Assembly: GCA_019694855.1 (NCBI GenBank)
Contig: JAIBBD010000001.1
Span: 64,415-124,554 of the forward strand
Origin: Dehalococcoidia bacterium
Lineage (GTDB): Bacteria; Chloroflexota; Dehalococcoidia; UBA2979
DNA length: 60,140 bases
Direction of reading: 5' to 3'
Of this stretch, positions 51,507 to 60,037 are shown piece by piece (positions within the stretch are counted from its first letter, which is position 1; every line of letters starts with the position of its first letter). Position numbers and translations under genes: made by a program. The notes beneath the pieces are model-generated. The model did not search any database. It worked only from the letters and a program-made list of their open reading frames with translations, and was not told the DNA's origin.

Positions 51507-52529
51507 ATGCCGAACCAGGACGACTCCAGCTCCACAAATCCGGGCGGGTTCGACGACGCGGGAGCGCCGGGCGACCTCGATGAGATGGGCGGGCGACGGC
51601 GTCCCACCGCGCAGCCGCGGGATGTGCTACGCGCCATCGGCGAGGGTGGTTCGTTGCCCTATGACGACCTCCCGGCGCTCTCCGCGGCGGACGATCAGAC
51701 GATCGCCGAACTGCTCCCGGTGTGGCCGCGCCTGGCCCCGGAGCGGCGGCGCGAACTGCTCGCCGCACTGCAGCAGCTGTCCGAGGAGGACGCGACTCTC
51801 GACTTCAATCGCGTCCATCTCACCGCCCTGCACGATCCGGACCCCGCGACGCGGATCCTCGCGATCCGCGGGCTCTGGGAGCATGAGGGTGAAGAGGTCA
51901 TGCGGCTATTGACCGACCTGGTACGGGAGGACCCCGAGGGGACGGTGCGGGCCGAGGCAGCCAGCGCACTTGGCCAGTTCGTCGTCAGCATGGAGTTCGG
52001 GCTGCTGTCGGAGGACGGCGCCGAGCACCTCGCCGAGACGCTGCGGGACGTCCTGGAGGACGCGACGCAGGAGGACGAGGTACGGGGCCGAGCACTCGAG
52101 GCCCTCGGCGCGTCGTCCGAGGAATGGGTCGCCGAGGCGATTGCGGACCAGTACGAGACCGGGACGCCTCGCATGCGCCTGGCATCGATCCGGGCCATGG
52201 GCCGGAACGCCTCAGACGACTGGTTGCCGGTGCTCATCTACAACTTTGATGACGATGACGCCGAGACCCGCGCGGCGGCCGCGACCGCCGCGGGTGAGTT
52301 GCTCCTCGAAGCGGCGGTCGAGCCGCTTTCGATGCTCGTGGACGACTCGGACAGCGAGGTCCAGATCGCCGCGATCGAGGCACTCGGCGAGATCGCCGGC
52401 GAGGCCGCGGAGGCCGCCCTGCAGCAGTTGTTGCATCGCGAGGAGCACATCGCGCAGGCGGCGCGGCGCGCGCTGGCGGAGGCGCGGATGATGGCGGCCG
52501 ACCTCGACGAGGGTTCGGAGCCAGCGTGA
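51507..52529 (+). CDS. HEAT-repeat protein
   Basis: 340-residue acidic soluble protein. The first 70 residues are low-complexity and polar. From about 75 to 335 it is a solenoid of some eight to nine helix pairs with the HEAT/PBS-lyase spacing of roughly 31 residues. Examples are DPATRILAIRGLWEHEGEE, EGTVRAEAASALGQF, PRMRLASIRAMG, DDAETRAAAATAAGELL and SEVQIAAIEALGEIAGE. Such proteins usually serve as scaffolds. The partner is unknown. It overlaps the downstream Nudix gene by 4 bp. Confidence 0.82.
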   Translation: MPNQDDSSSTNPGGFDDAGAPGDLDEMGGRRRPTAQPRDVLRAIGEGGSLPYDDLPALSAADDQTIAELLPVWPRLAPERRRELLAALQQLSEEDATLDFNRVHLTALHDPDPATRILAIRGLWEHEGEEVMRLLTDLVREDPEGTVRAEAASALGQFVVSMEFGLLSEDGAEHLAETLRDVLEDATQEDEVRGRALEALGASSEEWVAEAIADQYETGTPRMRLASIRAMGRNASDDWLPVLIYNFDDDDAETRAAAATAAGELLLEAAVEPLSMLVDDSDSEVQIAAIEALGEIAGEAAEAALQQLLHREEHIAQAARRALAEARMMAADLDEGSEPA

Positions 52530-52984
52530 CCGCTCGCGCCTCGCAACGCGATCCCGTGCGTGACGCGATGTCGGCAGGCGGCGTCGTCTACCGGCGGTCG
52601 GACGACCGCATCGAGGTCGTCCTCGTCGCGCGCCCGAGCCAGCAGCTCTGGGCGCTCCCCAAGGGGACTCCCGAGCCGGGTGAGAGCGTCGAGGCAACCG
52701 CGATCCGAGAAGTGGGCGAGGAGACTGGCCTCGAAGTACGGGTCGAACGTGAGATCGGGTCGATTCACTACTGGTACGCCGTTCCGGAAGAACGGGTGCG
52801 CGTGCGGAAGGTGGTGCACCACTTTCTGATGACGGCCACCGGGGGCGACGTGGGGCGGCATGACCACGAGTATGATGTGGTCGAGTGGATGGACATCCAG
52901 GAGGCGATGGCCCGTATGTCCTACCAGAACGAGCGCTCGATCGTCGAACGCGCGGAGGCGCTGATCCGAGAACGGAGCGCATGA
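52526..52984 (+). CDS. Nudix hydrolase, Ap4A-pyrophosphatase-like
   Basis: 152-residue hydrolase of nucleoside diphosphate-linked compounds. The Nudix box GTPEPGESVEATAIREVGEETGL is shown here as GTPEPGES and REVGEETG, with all metal ligands. LWALPKGTPEPGE just before it is typical of the bis(5'-nucleosyl)-tetraphosphatase branch. Substrate not proven. GTG start within the GTGA overlap with the HEAT-repeat gene, and ATGA overlap with the acetyltransferase gene. Confidence 0.85.
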   Translation: MTARASQRDPVRDAMSAGGVVYRRSDDRIEVVLVARPSQQLWALPKGTPEPGESVEATAIREVGEETGLEVRVEREIGSIHYWYAVPEERVRVRKVVHHFLMTATGGDVGRHDHEYDVVEWMDIQEAMARMSYQNERSIVERAEALIRERSA

Positions 52985-53553
52985 CGACGACCGCACCGCG
53001 CGTCATTGGCACGGGCCGCCTCGTGCGGCTGCGCGAGAAGCAGCTCGACGACGCTCGCCGCGACTACGAATGGCGGCGCGATCCCGAGCTCGCCCGTTTC
53101 GACGCGGCGCGTCCGCTTACCATGTCGTATCGCGCGTTCGTCTCCTCGATGTCCGAGGACCTGCGGTTCACGAGCGCCTACCGGCGCTCGTTTGCCATCG
53201 AGGAGCTCGATGCGGGGACGCACATCGGCAACGTCATGTACTACGGCTACGATCCCGCGGCGCGCGAAGCGGAACTCGGTATCACCATCGGGGACCGCGA
53301 CTACTGGTCGCGCGGCTACGGACGGGACGCCGTGAGCGTCCTCGTGCGCTATCTCTTCGAGGAACGCGACCTGGCCCGCGTGTACTTGCATACCCTCTCC
53401 TGGAACTACCGCGCTCAAGCGGCGTTCAGGCATGCCGGGTTCCACCACGTCCGGGCGGTGCACCGCGACGGCCACGACTTCGAGCAGATGGAGATCCGGC
53501 CAGAGGATCTCCTCGATGGGGCCTCGGGCGACGGCTTGGCGGGTGGACAGTAG
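52981..53553 (+). CDS. GNAT-family N-acetyltransferase
   Basis: 190 residues of the RimJ/RimL-like branch (Acetyltransf_3). The acetyl-CoA loop is RDYWSRGYGRDAVSVLVRYLF (Q/RxxGxG/A form, RGYGRD), followed by VYLHTLSWNYRAQAAFRHAGF, the usual last helix and strand. Substrate unknown; ribosomal N-termini, polyamines and antibiotics are all possible in this family. The ATG overlaps the Nudix stop, so the start is secure. Last gene of the run before the nuo promoter. Confidence 0.85.
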   Translation: MTTTAPRVIGTGRLVRLREKQLDDARRDYEWRRDPELARFDAARPLTMSYRAFVSSMSEDLRFTSAYRRSFAIEELDAGTHIGNVMYYGYDPAAREAELGITIGDRDYWSRGYGRDAVSVLVRYLFEERDLARVYLHTLSWNYRAQAAFRHAGFHHVRAVHRDGHDFEQMEIRPEDLLDGASGDGLAGGQ

Positions 53554-53580
53554 CCCCTCGGGCGTATTCGCTTCGTTCAA

Positions 53581-53609
53581 TTGCGCCCATCTGGGGCGCG
53601 TGCTACAAC
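53581..53609 (+). promoter_or_regulatory. candidate nuo operon promoter with inverted repeat
   Basis: TTGCGC (53581-53586) and TACAAC (53604-53609) are 17 bases apart, a workable -35/-10 pair. GCGCCC (53583-53588) and GGGCGC (53594-53599) form an inverted repeat around a 5-base centre within the spacer, a possible operator. There is no T run, so it is not an intrinsic terminator. The GTG of nuoA lies about 45 bases further on, after a GAGGGAG ribosome site. Confidence 0.4.
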
Positions 53610-53660
53610 GAATCCGGCCCTCGTCGGGGCGCCAGCCTGTGCTGCTGAGGGAGCCGGCGC

Positions 53661-54035
53661 GTGATTCCAGAGCAGTTCGGACGCGTTGGCGTCTTGCTCA
53701 TGTTCGCGCTTCTCTTCCCCGCGATCCCGCTGATCGCGTCGTACGCCTTCTACCGCTTTCGCATCCGTCCCGAGCACCATGACCCCATCAAGGACGCCAC
53801 CTACGAGTGCGGCGTCGAGAGTGAAGGCAGCGCCTGGGGGCAGTTCCACGCGCGATATTACCTGTTCGCCCTTGGGTTCGTAATTTTCGACGTTGAAGTT
53901 GTGTTCCTCTATCCGTGGGCGGTCGTCCATGGCGGGCTCGGATTCACTGCCCTGTTCGAGGCGGTCTTGTTCATCGGTATCCTTGCTCTGGGCCTCGGGT
54001 ACGCCTGGCGTCGCCGCGCGCTGGAGTGGCGCTAA
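53661..54035 (+). CDS. nuoA: NADH-quinone oxidoreductase subunit A
   Basis: Small membrane subunit at the junction of the two arms of complex I. 124 residues with three spans (about 8-28, 70-92, 95-115). The TMH1-2 loop holds the conserved YECGVESEGSAW with the exposed Cys. FDVEVVFLYPWA is the second family block. GTG start after GAGGGAG. The next gene, nuoC, begins on the very next base after the stop, so nuoB is not in its usual place. Confidence 0.96.
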   Translation: MIPEQFGRVGVLLMFALLFPAIPLIASYAFYRFRIRPEHHDPIKDATYECGVESEGSAWGQFHARYYLFALGFVIFDVEVVFLYPWAVVHGGLGFTALFEAVLFIGILALGLGYAWRRRALEWR

Positions 54036-54551
54036 TTGCCCCGCGGGCCGCGTCAGCTCGAGGGCCACACGGTGGCCGGTCGGCTCCGGCGGTCGCTGCC
54101 GCAGGCGGTGGTTGCCGAGACCGACGAGTGGGTCGAAGTCGCCCCCGACGCCATCGTCGATGTGGTGCGCTGGCTGCACGATGACCCTGACCTCGATGCC
54201 GCGCAGTTGAGCAACCTCTGCGCCACCGACCGCTATGACCATTTCGAGGTGGTCTATCACCTGCAGTCGCTCGACCAGAATCACCAGATCGTCGTGAAGG
54301 CGCGGGTCGGCGAGCATGAACGCGCGTCGCTGCCGAGCGTGTACCCGGTGTACAAGGGGGCGCTGCTGCAGGAGCGCGAGGTGTACGACCTCATGGGCGT
54401 CCGCTTCGAGGGCCACCCCGACCTGCGACGGATGTTCCTGTGGGAAGGCTACCCCGGGTTCCCGTTGCGCAAAGACTTCTTGCAGATCACGGGCCATCAT
54501 CCAGGCCTGCCCCACTTCCCATTCGAAGAGGCAGGACGGCAGGAGCGATGA
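54036..54551 (+). CDS. nuoC: NADH-quinone oxidoreductase subunit C
   Basis: Peripheral-arm subunit that packs against NuoD; no cofactor. 171 residues. Family block LQEREVYDLMGVRFEGHPDLRRMFLWEGYPG, shown here as EREVYDLMGVRF and GHPDLRRMFL, then FPLRKDF. Start is a TTG directly after the nuoA TAA. A later start is possible because the first 20 residues are not conserved. Its stop overlaps the nuoD ATG. Confidence 0.94.
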   Translation: MPRGPRQLEGHTVAGRLRRSLPQAVVAETDEWVEVAPDAIVDVVRWLHDDPDLDAAQLSNLCATDRYDHFEVVYHLQSLDQNHQIVVKARVGEHERASLPSVYPVYKGALLQEREVYDLMGVRFEGHPDLRRMFLWEGYPGFPLRKDFLQITGHHPGLPHFPFEEAGRQER

Positions 54552-55651
54552 CGACCGCGAGTGAGCCCTATGTCCTGAACATCGGTCCGCAGCATCCCTC
54601 GACGCACGGCGTGTTCCGCCTGCGCGTTGTGATGGACGGCGAGCGGATCCAGGACATCGACATGGTGGTGGGCTACCTGCACCGCTCGATGGAGAAGCTC
54701 GCTGAGGAGCGGACGTACACGCAGAACATCCCGTTCACCGACCGCACGGACTACCTCGCGGCGATGTCCAACAATCTGGGATACTGCCTCGCGGCCGAGC
54801 GGCTGGCGGGCATCGAGGTGCCCGACCGCGCTTCCTACCTGCGGGTGATCTTCGCGGAGTTGCAGCGCCTCGCGAGCCACTCCATGGCGAACGGCACGTT
54901 TATCAACGACGCCGGCGCGTGGCAGACGCCCCTCATGTACATGTTTCGCGAGCGCGAGAAGATCCTCGACCTCTTCGAGATGACCTGTGGCGCCCGGCTG
55001 ACGACGAATTACATGCGCATCGGGGGCGTCGCGTTTGACCCGCCTGCCGAGTTCTTTCCCGCGGTCAACGCGCTGATCGACGAGCTGCCTGACCGCATCG
55101 CGGAGTACACCGAACTGCTTGTCGACAACGAGATCCTGCTGGCTCGCTCGCGCGGCGTGGGCGTCGTGTCTGCCGAGGACGCCATCAATGGCTCGCTGGT
55201 CGGGCCGGTGCTGCGCGCTTCGGGTGTGCCGTGGGATCTCCGGAAAGCCGAGGCGTACTGCGCCTACGGAGACTTCGACTTCGAGATCCCGGTCGGACAT
55301 GTGGGTGATTGCTACGACCGCTTCATGGTGCGTCTCGAGGAGATGCGCCAGTCGGTCCGCATCATTCGGCAGGCGCTCGATGGTCTGCCGTCCGGGCCGC
55401 ACAAGACCGAGATACCGCTCGCCCTGCGCCCCGCCCCGGGAGAGGCGTACGCCCGGGTCGAAGGTCCCCGAGGGGAGCTGGGCTTCTACGTCGTGTCCGA
55501 CGGCGGCCCGGCGCCCTTCCGCTTCCACATACGGGCTCCATCGCTCATTAATCTGTCGTTGCTCCGTGAGATGGCCGTCGGTACTTCGCTGCCGGACGCC
55601 ATTGTCACGCTCGGTTCGCTTGACATTGTGGTCGGGGAGATCGACCGATGA
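54548..55651 (+). CDS. nuoD: NADH-quinone oxidoreductase subunit D
   Basis: The 49-kDa-type subunit, which forms the quinone site together with NuoB. 367 residues, as for separate NuoD proteins. GPQHPSTHGVFRL carries the quinone-site His, DRTDYLAAMSNN and HIGGVAFD-type residues (YMRIGGVAFDPP) are present, and the C-terminus SLDIVVGEIDR is the family end. ATGA overlap with nuoC and again with nuoH. The cysteines of hydrogenase large subunits are absent, so this is complex I rather than a hydrogenase. Confidence 0.96.
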   Translation: MTTASEPYVLNIGPQHPSTHGVFRLRVVMDGERIQDIDMVVGYLHRSMEKLAEERTYTQNIPFTDRTDYLAAMSNNLGYCLAAERLAGIEVPDRASYLRVIFAELQRLASHSMANGTFINDAGAWQTPLMYMFREREKILDLFEMTCGARLTTNYMRIGGVAFDPPAEFFPAVNALIDELPDRIAEYTELLVDNEILLARSRGVGVVSAEDAINGSLVGPVLRASGVPWDLRKAEAYCAYGDFDFEIPVGHVGDCYDRFMVRLEEMRQSVRIIRQALDGLPSGPHKTEIPLALRPAPGEAYARVEGPRGELGFYVVSDGGPAPFRFHIRAPSLINLSLLREMAVGTSLPDAIVTLGSLDIVVGEIDR

Positions 55652-57072
55652 TGCGCAGCGCGTGGCTTGACCCGGTGCGCGAGCCGACGCGGCGTCTGTC
55701 GCCGCAGGTGCTCGCGCCTCTCGCGGTCCTGCTTGTCGCCTTCCTGGCGCTGAACGTTGCCATCGCGGTCCTGATCGTCAGTGGACGCCTCGACGGTCAC
55801 TGGTACGACTTCCGCGACCTGGGCAATGCCGTCCAGGCGCTGCGAGAGTGGCTCGACGACCGCACCGCCGACCAGCCAGGGTGGCTGTCCGACCTGCTGG
55901 GTGACCACTGGCTGTCCTACATCGTCACCGCGCTCATCGGCGCGATTGGCATCCTCTCCTTCGTGGGCGTCGTGCTCCTCGTGCTCATCTGGGTTGAGCG
56001 GCGGCTAATCGGGCGCATCCAGGTGCGTCGAGGCCCGAACCGGGTGGGGCCGTTCGGCCTGCTTCAGCCGTTCGCCGACGCGATCAAGCTGATCCAGAAG
56101 GAAACGCTGATCCCGCGCGGCGCGGACCGCTTCATGTTCTATCTGCCGCCGGTTCTGGTGTTCATACCCGGCCTGCTGGTCTGGGCGCCCGTGCCCTGGG
56201 CGCCCCACATGTCGTACCTCGACATCAACGTCGGCGTGCTTTACCTGATTGCGATCAGTTCGCTGTCGACGCTCGCCATCTTCATGGCGGGCTGGTCGTC
56301 GAATAACCACTACGCGTTGCTGGGCGCGATGCGCACGGTCGCGATGATGATCTCGTACGAGATCCCGCTGAGCATCGCGCTGCTGTCGGTGGTGCTCTTC
56401 ACCGGCTCGATGCAGCTGTCCGAGATCGTGCAGTGGCAGGCGGACCACAACATGTGGCTTGGCGTGCTGATGCCGCTCGCCCTGTTCACGTTCTTCTTCT
56501 CCTCGACCGCCGAACTGAACCGGACGCCGAATGACATCGCCGAGGCTGAGTCGGAGATCGTAGCCGGGTTCCACACCGAGTACTCCGGGATGAAGTTCGG
56601 CCTCTTCTACGCGGTCGAGCTGGGGAACGCGGTCGCGGTGGCGGCGTTCGTGGGGACGTTTTTCCTCGGCGGCTGGTCGCTGTTCGGCCTCGAGGAGTGG
56701 GTGCCGCCGTATCTGGTCTTTGCTCTGAAGATCGCGGCGGGGTACTTCGTGCTCGTCTGGCTGCGCGGTACGCTGCCGCGCTTCCGACTGGACCAGCTGA
56801 TGATGTTCGCCTGGAAGTACCTGATCCCGATTTCGCTGTTGCAGGTCATCCTCGTAGCGTTCGAGCGCTCGATTTTCGAGCACTGGGACGTGCCGGGCGT
56901 CATCCCGTTGGCCCTGTTCACGATCGTCAATGCGGTCTTCGCCGTGCGGATCGTCCGCTTCTGGGCGCGCTTCCTCGGCTACCGGCCGGAGCGCGAGACG
57001 CTCCTCGCGCCGACGCTTACGAGGAGCGTGGGCGGTCTGCAGGCCGCGCAACGAATGCGGACGGTGCGCTAG
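55648..57072 (+). CDS. nuoH: NADH-quinone oxidoreductase subunit H with N-terminal extension
   Basis: Membrane subunit that forms the quinone tunnel with NuoB and NuoD. 474 residues, well above the usual 325-350. The canonical part starts near residue 90 (LIWVERRLIGRIQVRRGPNRVGPFG in pieces) and has the conserved ELNRTPNDIAEAESEIVAGFHTEYSG loop (seen as ELNRTPNDIAEAESE). The extra N-terminal ~85 residues contain one added hydrophobic segment (about 21-45) and a polar amphipathic stretch. Overlaps nuoD by 4 bp and nuoJ by one base (TAGTG), leaving no room for nuoI. Confidence 0.95.
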   Translation: MMRSAWLDPVREPTRRLSPQVLAPLAVLLVAFLALNVAIAVLIVSGRLDGHWYDFRDLGNAVQALREWLDDRTADQPGWLSDLLGDHWLSYIVTALIGAIGILSFVGVVLLVLIWVERRLIGRIQVRRGPNRVGPFGLLQPFADAIKLIQKETLIPRGADRFMFYLPPVLVFIPGLLVWAPVPWAPHMSYLDINVGVLYLIAISSLSTLAIFMAGWSSNNHYALLGAMRTVAMMISYEIPLSIALLSVVLFTGSMQLSEIVQWQADHNMWLGVLMPLALFTFFFSSTAELNRTPNDIAEAESEIVAGFHTEYSGMKFGLFYAVELGNAVAVAAFVGTFFLGGWSLFGLEEWVPPYLVFALKIAAGYFVLVWLRGTLPRFRLDQLMMFAWKYLIPISLLQVILVAFERSIFEHWDVPGVIPLALFTIVNAVFAVRIVRFWARFLGYRPERETLLAPTLTRSVGGLQAAQRMRTVR

Positions 57073-57587
57073 TGGAGTCGACCGGGATTGTCCTCGGCTT
57101 CTGGCTGTTGAGCGGCGTCACCGTCGCCAGCGCGTTGCTGGTCTTCCTGTCGCGCAACCTGCTGCACGCCGTGCTTGCCCTCGTGCTGAGTTTCCTCGGC
57201 ATGGCCGGGTTGTTCGTCACGCTGTCCGCTGACTTCATCGCGGTAGCGCAGGTGCTGATCTACGCCGGCGCCATCTCGGTGCTCTTAGTCTTCGCCGTGA
57301 TGCTCACACCGCTGGCTTCGCGCGACAACGCGAACTCGCTATTCGTGCTGCCAGGGGTGCTCATCGGCGCTGCATTCGCGGGCATCGTCGGGTTCGTGGC
57401 GATCGATGTCGACTGGCCCGAGCTGACCGGGAAGGCGGTGCTCGGCCGCGACTTCACCACGACGGTGCAGGGCATCGGCTCGGCGCTCCTCGACCCATAC
57501 GTGCTCGCATTCGAGATCGCGTCGGTTCTGCTGCTCTCCGCGCTCGTGGGCGCGATTGTCCTCGTACGGGAGGACGAGCCCGCATGA
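57072..57587 (+). CDS. nuoJ: NADH-quinone oxidoreductase subunit J
   Basis: Membrane subunit of 171 residues with five predicted spans. The conserved third helix region DFIAVAQVLIYAGAISVLLVFAVML is visible in full, including the pi-bulge Tyr-Ala-Gly. GTG start shares its first base with the nuoH stop. A longer frame upstream overlaps nuoH and is not real. ATGA overlap with nuoK. Confidence 0.94.
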   Translation: MESTGIVLGFWLLSGVTVASALLVFLSRNLLHAVLALVLSFLGMAGLFVTLSADFIAVAQVLIYAGAISVLLVFAVMLTPLASRDNANSLFVLPGVLIGAAFAGIVGFVAIDVDWPELTGKAVLGRDFTTTVQGIGSALLDPYVLAFEIASVLLLSALVGAIVLVREDEPA

Positions 57588-57910
57588 GCGTGACACTGGC
57601 GCACTACCTCGCGGTATCGGGCGTCGTCTTCGGGATCGGCATTGCCGTTGCGCTGTCGAAGCGCAATGCGATCGCCGTGCTCATGGGCGTCGAGCTCATG
57701 CTCAACGCGGTGAACCTGACGTTCCTCGCGTTCTCACGCTTCAGCGCGGCCTTCTCGGAGAATTCGGCGCCGATCGCGGGCCACGTCTTCGTCGTATTTG
57801 TGCTCACGGTCGCGGCTGCCGAGGCGGCCGTCGCGCTGGCCATGGCGGTGCTCGTATACCGCCGCCGCGAGACGGTAGACCTCGACCGCATCAACCTGAT
57901 GCGCTGGTGA
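57584..57910 (+). CDS. nuoK: NADH-quinone oxidoreductase subunit K
   Basis: 108-residue, three-span membrane subunit. The two key membrane glutamates of the proton path lie in GVELMLNAVNLTFLAF and in AAAEAAVALAMAV. Length and layout are standard. Overlaps nuoJ by 4 bp. A 16-bp gap separates it from the DUF2007-like gene. Confidence 0.96.
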   Translation: MSVTLAHYLAVSGVVFGIGIAVALSKRNAIAVLMGVELMLNAVNLTFLAFSRFSAAFSENSAPIAGHVFVVFVLTVAAAEAAVALAMAVLVYRRRETVDLDRINLMRW

Positions 57911-57926
57911 TGCGGAGCGTGCGCCG

Positions 57927-58115
57927 ATGTGGGTGAAGTTCATGGAGGTTCCGGACGGCTACGCAGCCGTCATCTGGAAGGAGCTCTTCAACACCGAAGC
58001 GCTGTCGGTCCGCGTCGTCCCGCCGCTCGAACTTGGCTCGATGCGCGACGCACGGGAGATCTGGGTCCCCGACGGTAAGACGCACGTTGCGCGCGAAGTG
58101 TTGAACAAGATCTGA
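57927..58115 (+). CDS. DUF2007-like small soluble protein inside the nuo operon
   Basis: 62 residues, no membrane span. The pattern MWVKFMEVPDGYAAVIWKEL, then LSVRVVPP, then EIWVPDGKTHVAREVL matches the DUF2007 fold, a small ferredoxin-like domain annotated as putative signal-transducing. It lies between nuoK and nuoL and its stop shares a base with the nuoL start (TGATG), so it is made with complex I. It has no Cys and cannot hold an iron-sulfur cluster. Role unknown; an assembly factor or accessory subunit is plausible. Confidence 0.7.
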   Translation: MWVKFMEVPDGYAAVIWKELFNTEALSVRVVPPLELGSMRDAREIWVPDGKTHVAREVLNKI

Positions 58116-60037
58116 TGAGCGACATCCCCGAGGGCGCAGCCTGGGCCATCTACTTCGTCCCGCTCAGCGCCGCAGTGCTGATCGCGGCACTGTTGCGTGG
58201 GCGGCCACGCGAGGCCGGGCGCCTCATGATCGTCGCGGTCGGGGTGTCCTGGCTGCTGGCCCTCTGGGCGCTCGCGACGGTGCGCGACCACGACGGCGAG
58301 GCTGTGGGCTTTGCTGCTCACAGCTGGGTGCAGCTATTCAATCTCGACGTGGCGTTTGGCATTCGCCTCGACGGACTGACTGGCGTGATGCTGGTGGTGG
58401 TCACCAGCGTGGCGCTGCTCGTGCAGGTCTACTCCACTGAGTACATGCGCGGGGATGGCGGCTACAGCCGCTACTACGCGTATATGGGTCTGTTCACCTC
58501 CTCGATGCTCGGGCTGGTGCTCGCATCGAGCCTGCTGCAGCTCTTCATCTACTGGGAGCTGGTCGGCCTGTCCTCGTACCTGCTGATCGGGTTCTGGTTC
58601 CAGCGGCCCTCGGCCGCCGCCGCCGCGAAGAAGGCGTTTATCGTTACGAGATTCGGCGACTTCGGCTTCCTGCTCGGCGTACTTCTCATCTGGTCGAAGA
58701 CGGGCGACTTCGACATCGCGACGATCAACGCGCACGCCGAAGAGCTGTCGGCCGCGGTCCTCGCGGGCTTCACACTGGGGTTATTCGCGGGCGCGGTCGG
58801 CAAGTCGGCGCAGTTCCCATTGCACATCTGGCTGCCGGACGCGATGGAAGGCCCGACGCCGGTGTCCGCGCTCATCCACGCCGCCACGATGGTGGCGGCC
58901 GGTGTCTACCTGATTGCGCGCTTCTTCCCGACCTTCGAGGCGGCGCCGAGCGAGGTGCGTACCCTGATCGCGTACATCGGCGCCGTCACGGCGCTACTGG
59001 CGGCGACGATGGGCATCGTCGCGACGGACATCAAACGCGTGCTGGCGTACTCCACGATCTCGCAGCTCGGGTACATGGTGATGGCCCTCGGGCTCGGCGG
59101 GTACGTGGCGGCGATCTTCCACCTCTTCACGCACGCCTTCTTCAAGGCGCTGTTGTTCCTCGGCTCGGGTTCCGTGAACCACGCGACCGGTACCTTCGAT
59201 ATGCGGAAGATGGGCGGCCTGCGCTCTTCCATGCCGGTCACCTGGTGGACGTTCCTGATCGGGTCGCTGTCGCTGTCCGGGGTGTTCCCGCTCGCTGGCT
59301 TCTGGAGCAAGGACGAGGTGTTGCTCGACGCGTGGGAGCACAACCGGCTCCTTTTCGCCGTTGGCGTCATCGTGGCCTTCATGACGGCGTTCTACATGTT
59401 CCGCGCCATCTTCATGACGTTCTTCGGCGAGTACCGCGGCGGCGAGGCGTCCGAGCATGGGAGTGACGCCGCGCACCACAGCGGACCGCATGAGTCACCC
59501 CTCCCGATGTGGGCGCCCCTGGCGCTCCTCGCGGTCCCGGCGGTGCTGATCGGCTTTGTCAACGTCACCGGCGGCTTCGGCCACCTGATCGAGGGCGCCC
59601 TGCCCGAGGTTCTGCGCGAGGGTCACCCGGACCTCGATGCGGTCGTCCTCGTGAGTTCGACGCTCGCCGCGCTCTTCGGCATCGGCGCCGCGGCGGCGAT
59701 CTACTTCGCGCGCACCCCCGCTCCCGAGGTGCTGCGCTCCCGCCTCGGCCCGCTGCCAACGGTCGTGGAGAACAAGTACTACATGGACGTGATCGCCGAA
59801 GACATCATCGTGCGGCGCGTCCTCTACGGCGGTCTCGCGCGCGCGGCCGAGTTGTTCGATACCTACGTCGTCGACATGGCCGTGAACACAGCCGGCCGAG
59901 CGACGCGGCTCGCGAGTGAGTTCTCGCGGCGCACCACCTTCGGCCAACAGCAGGCGTACAGCTCGCTGTTGCTGGCGGGCGTCGTCGCGGCGATCGTGGC
60001 CCTCTTCGTCCTCAGCGGGAATGTGTTGGAGCGGTAG
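58115..60037 (+). CDS. nuoL: NADH-quinone oxidoreductase subunit L
   Basis: The distal antiporter-like proton-pumping subunit. 640 residues with about 14-16 spans and the long lateral helix at the C-terminal end. Key residues: Glu in LFIYWELVGLSSYLLIGFW, Lys in GKSAQFPLHIWLPDAMEGPTPVSALIHAATMV (seen as GKSAQFPLHIWLPDAM), and Lys in HAFFKALLFLGSGS. FNLDVAFGIRLDGLTGVM opens the core. It starts at the TGATG overlap with the DUF2007-like gene and is followed directly by nuoM. Confidence 0.96.
   Translation: MSDIPEGAAWAIYFVPLSAAVLIAALLRGRPREAGRLMIVAVGVSWLLALWALATVRDHDGEAVGFAAHSWVQLFNLDVAFGIRLDGLTGVMLVVVTSVALLVQVYSTEYMRGDGGYSRYYAYMGLFTSSMLGLVLASSLLQLFIYWELVGLSSYLLIGFWFQRPSAAAAAKKAFIVTRFGDFGFLLGVLLIWSKTGDFDIATINAHAEELSAAVLAGFTLGLFAGAVGKSAQFPLHIWLPDAMEGPTPVSALIHAATMVAAGVYLIARFFPTFEAAPSEVRTLIAYIGAVTALLAATMGIVATDIKRVLAYSTISQLGYMVMALGLGGYVAAIFHLFTHAFFKALLFLGSGSVNHATGTFDMRKMGGLRSSMPVTWWTFLIGSLSLSGVFPLAGFWSKDEVLLDAWEHNRLLFAVGVIVAFMTAFYMFRAIFMTFFGEYRGGEASEHGSDAAHHSGPHESPLPMWAPLALLAVPAVLIGFVNVTGGFGHLIEGALPEVLREGHPDLDAVVLVSSTLAALFGIGAAAAIYFARTPAPEVLRSRLGPLPTVVENKYYMDVIAEDIIVRRVLYGGLARAAELFDTYVVDMAVNTAGRATRLASEFSRRTTFGQQQAYSSLLLAGVVAAIVALFVLSGNVLER

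Noticed and set aside
54440-54547. Longer NuoD start at 54440
   Set aside because: It would overlap nuoC by more than 100 bp; the ATGA overlap at 54548 gives the standard N-terminus before the GPQHPSTHG block.
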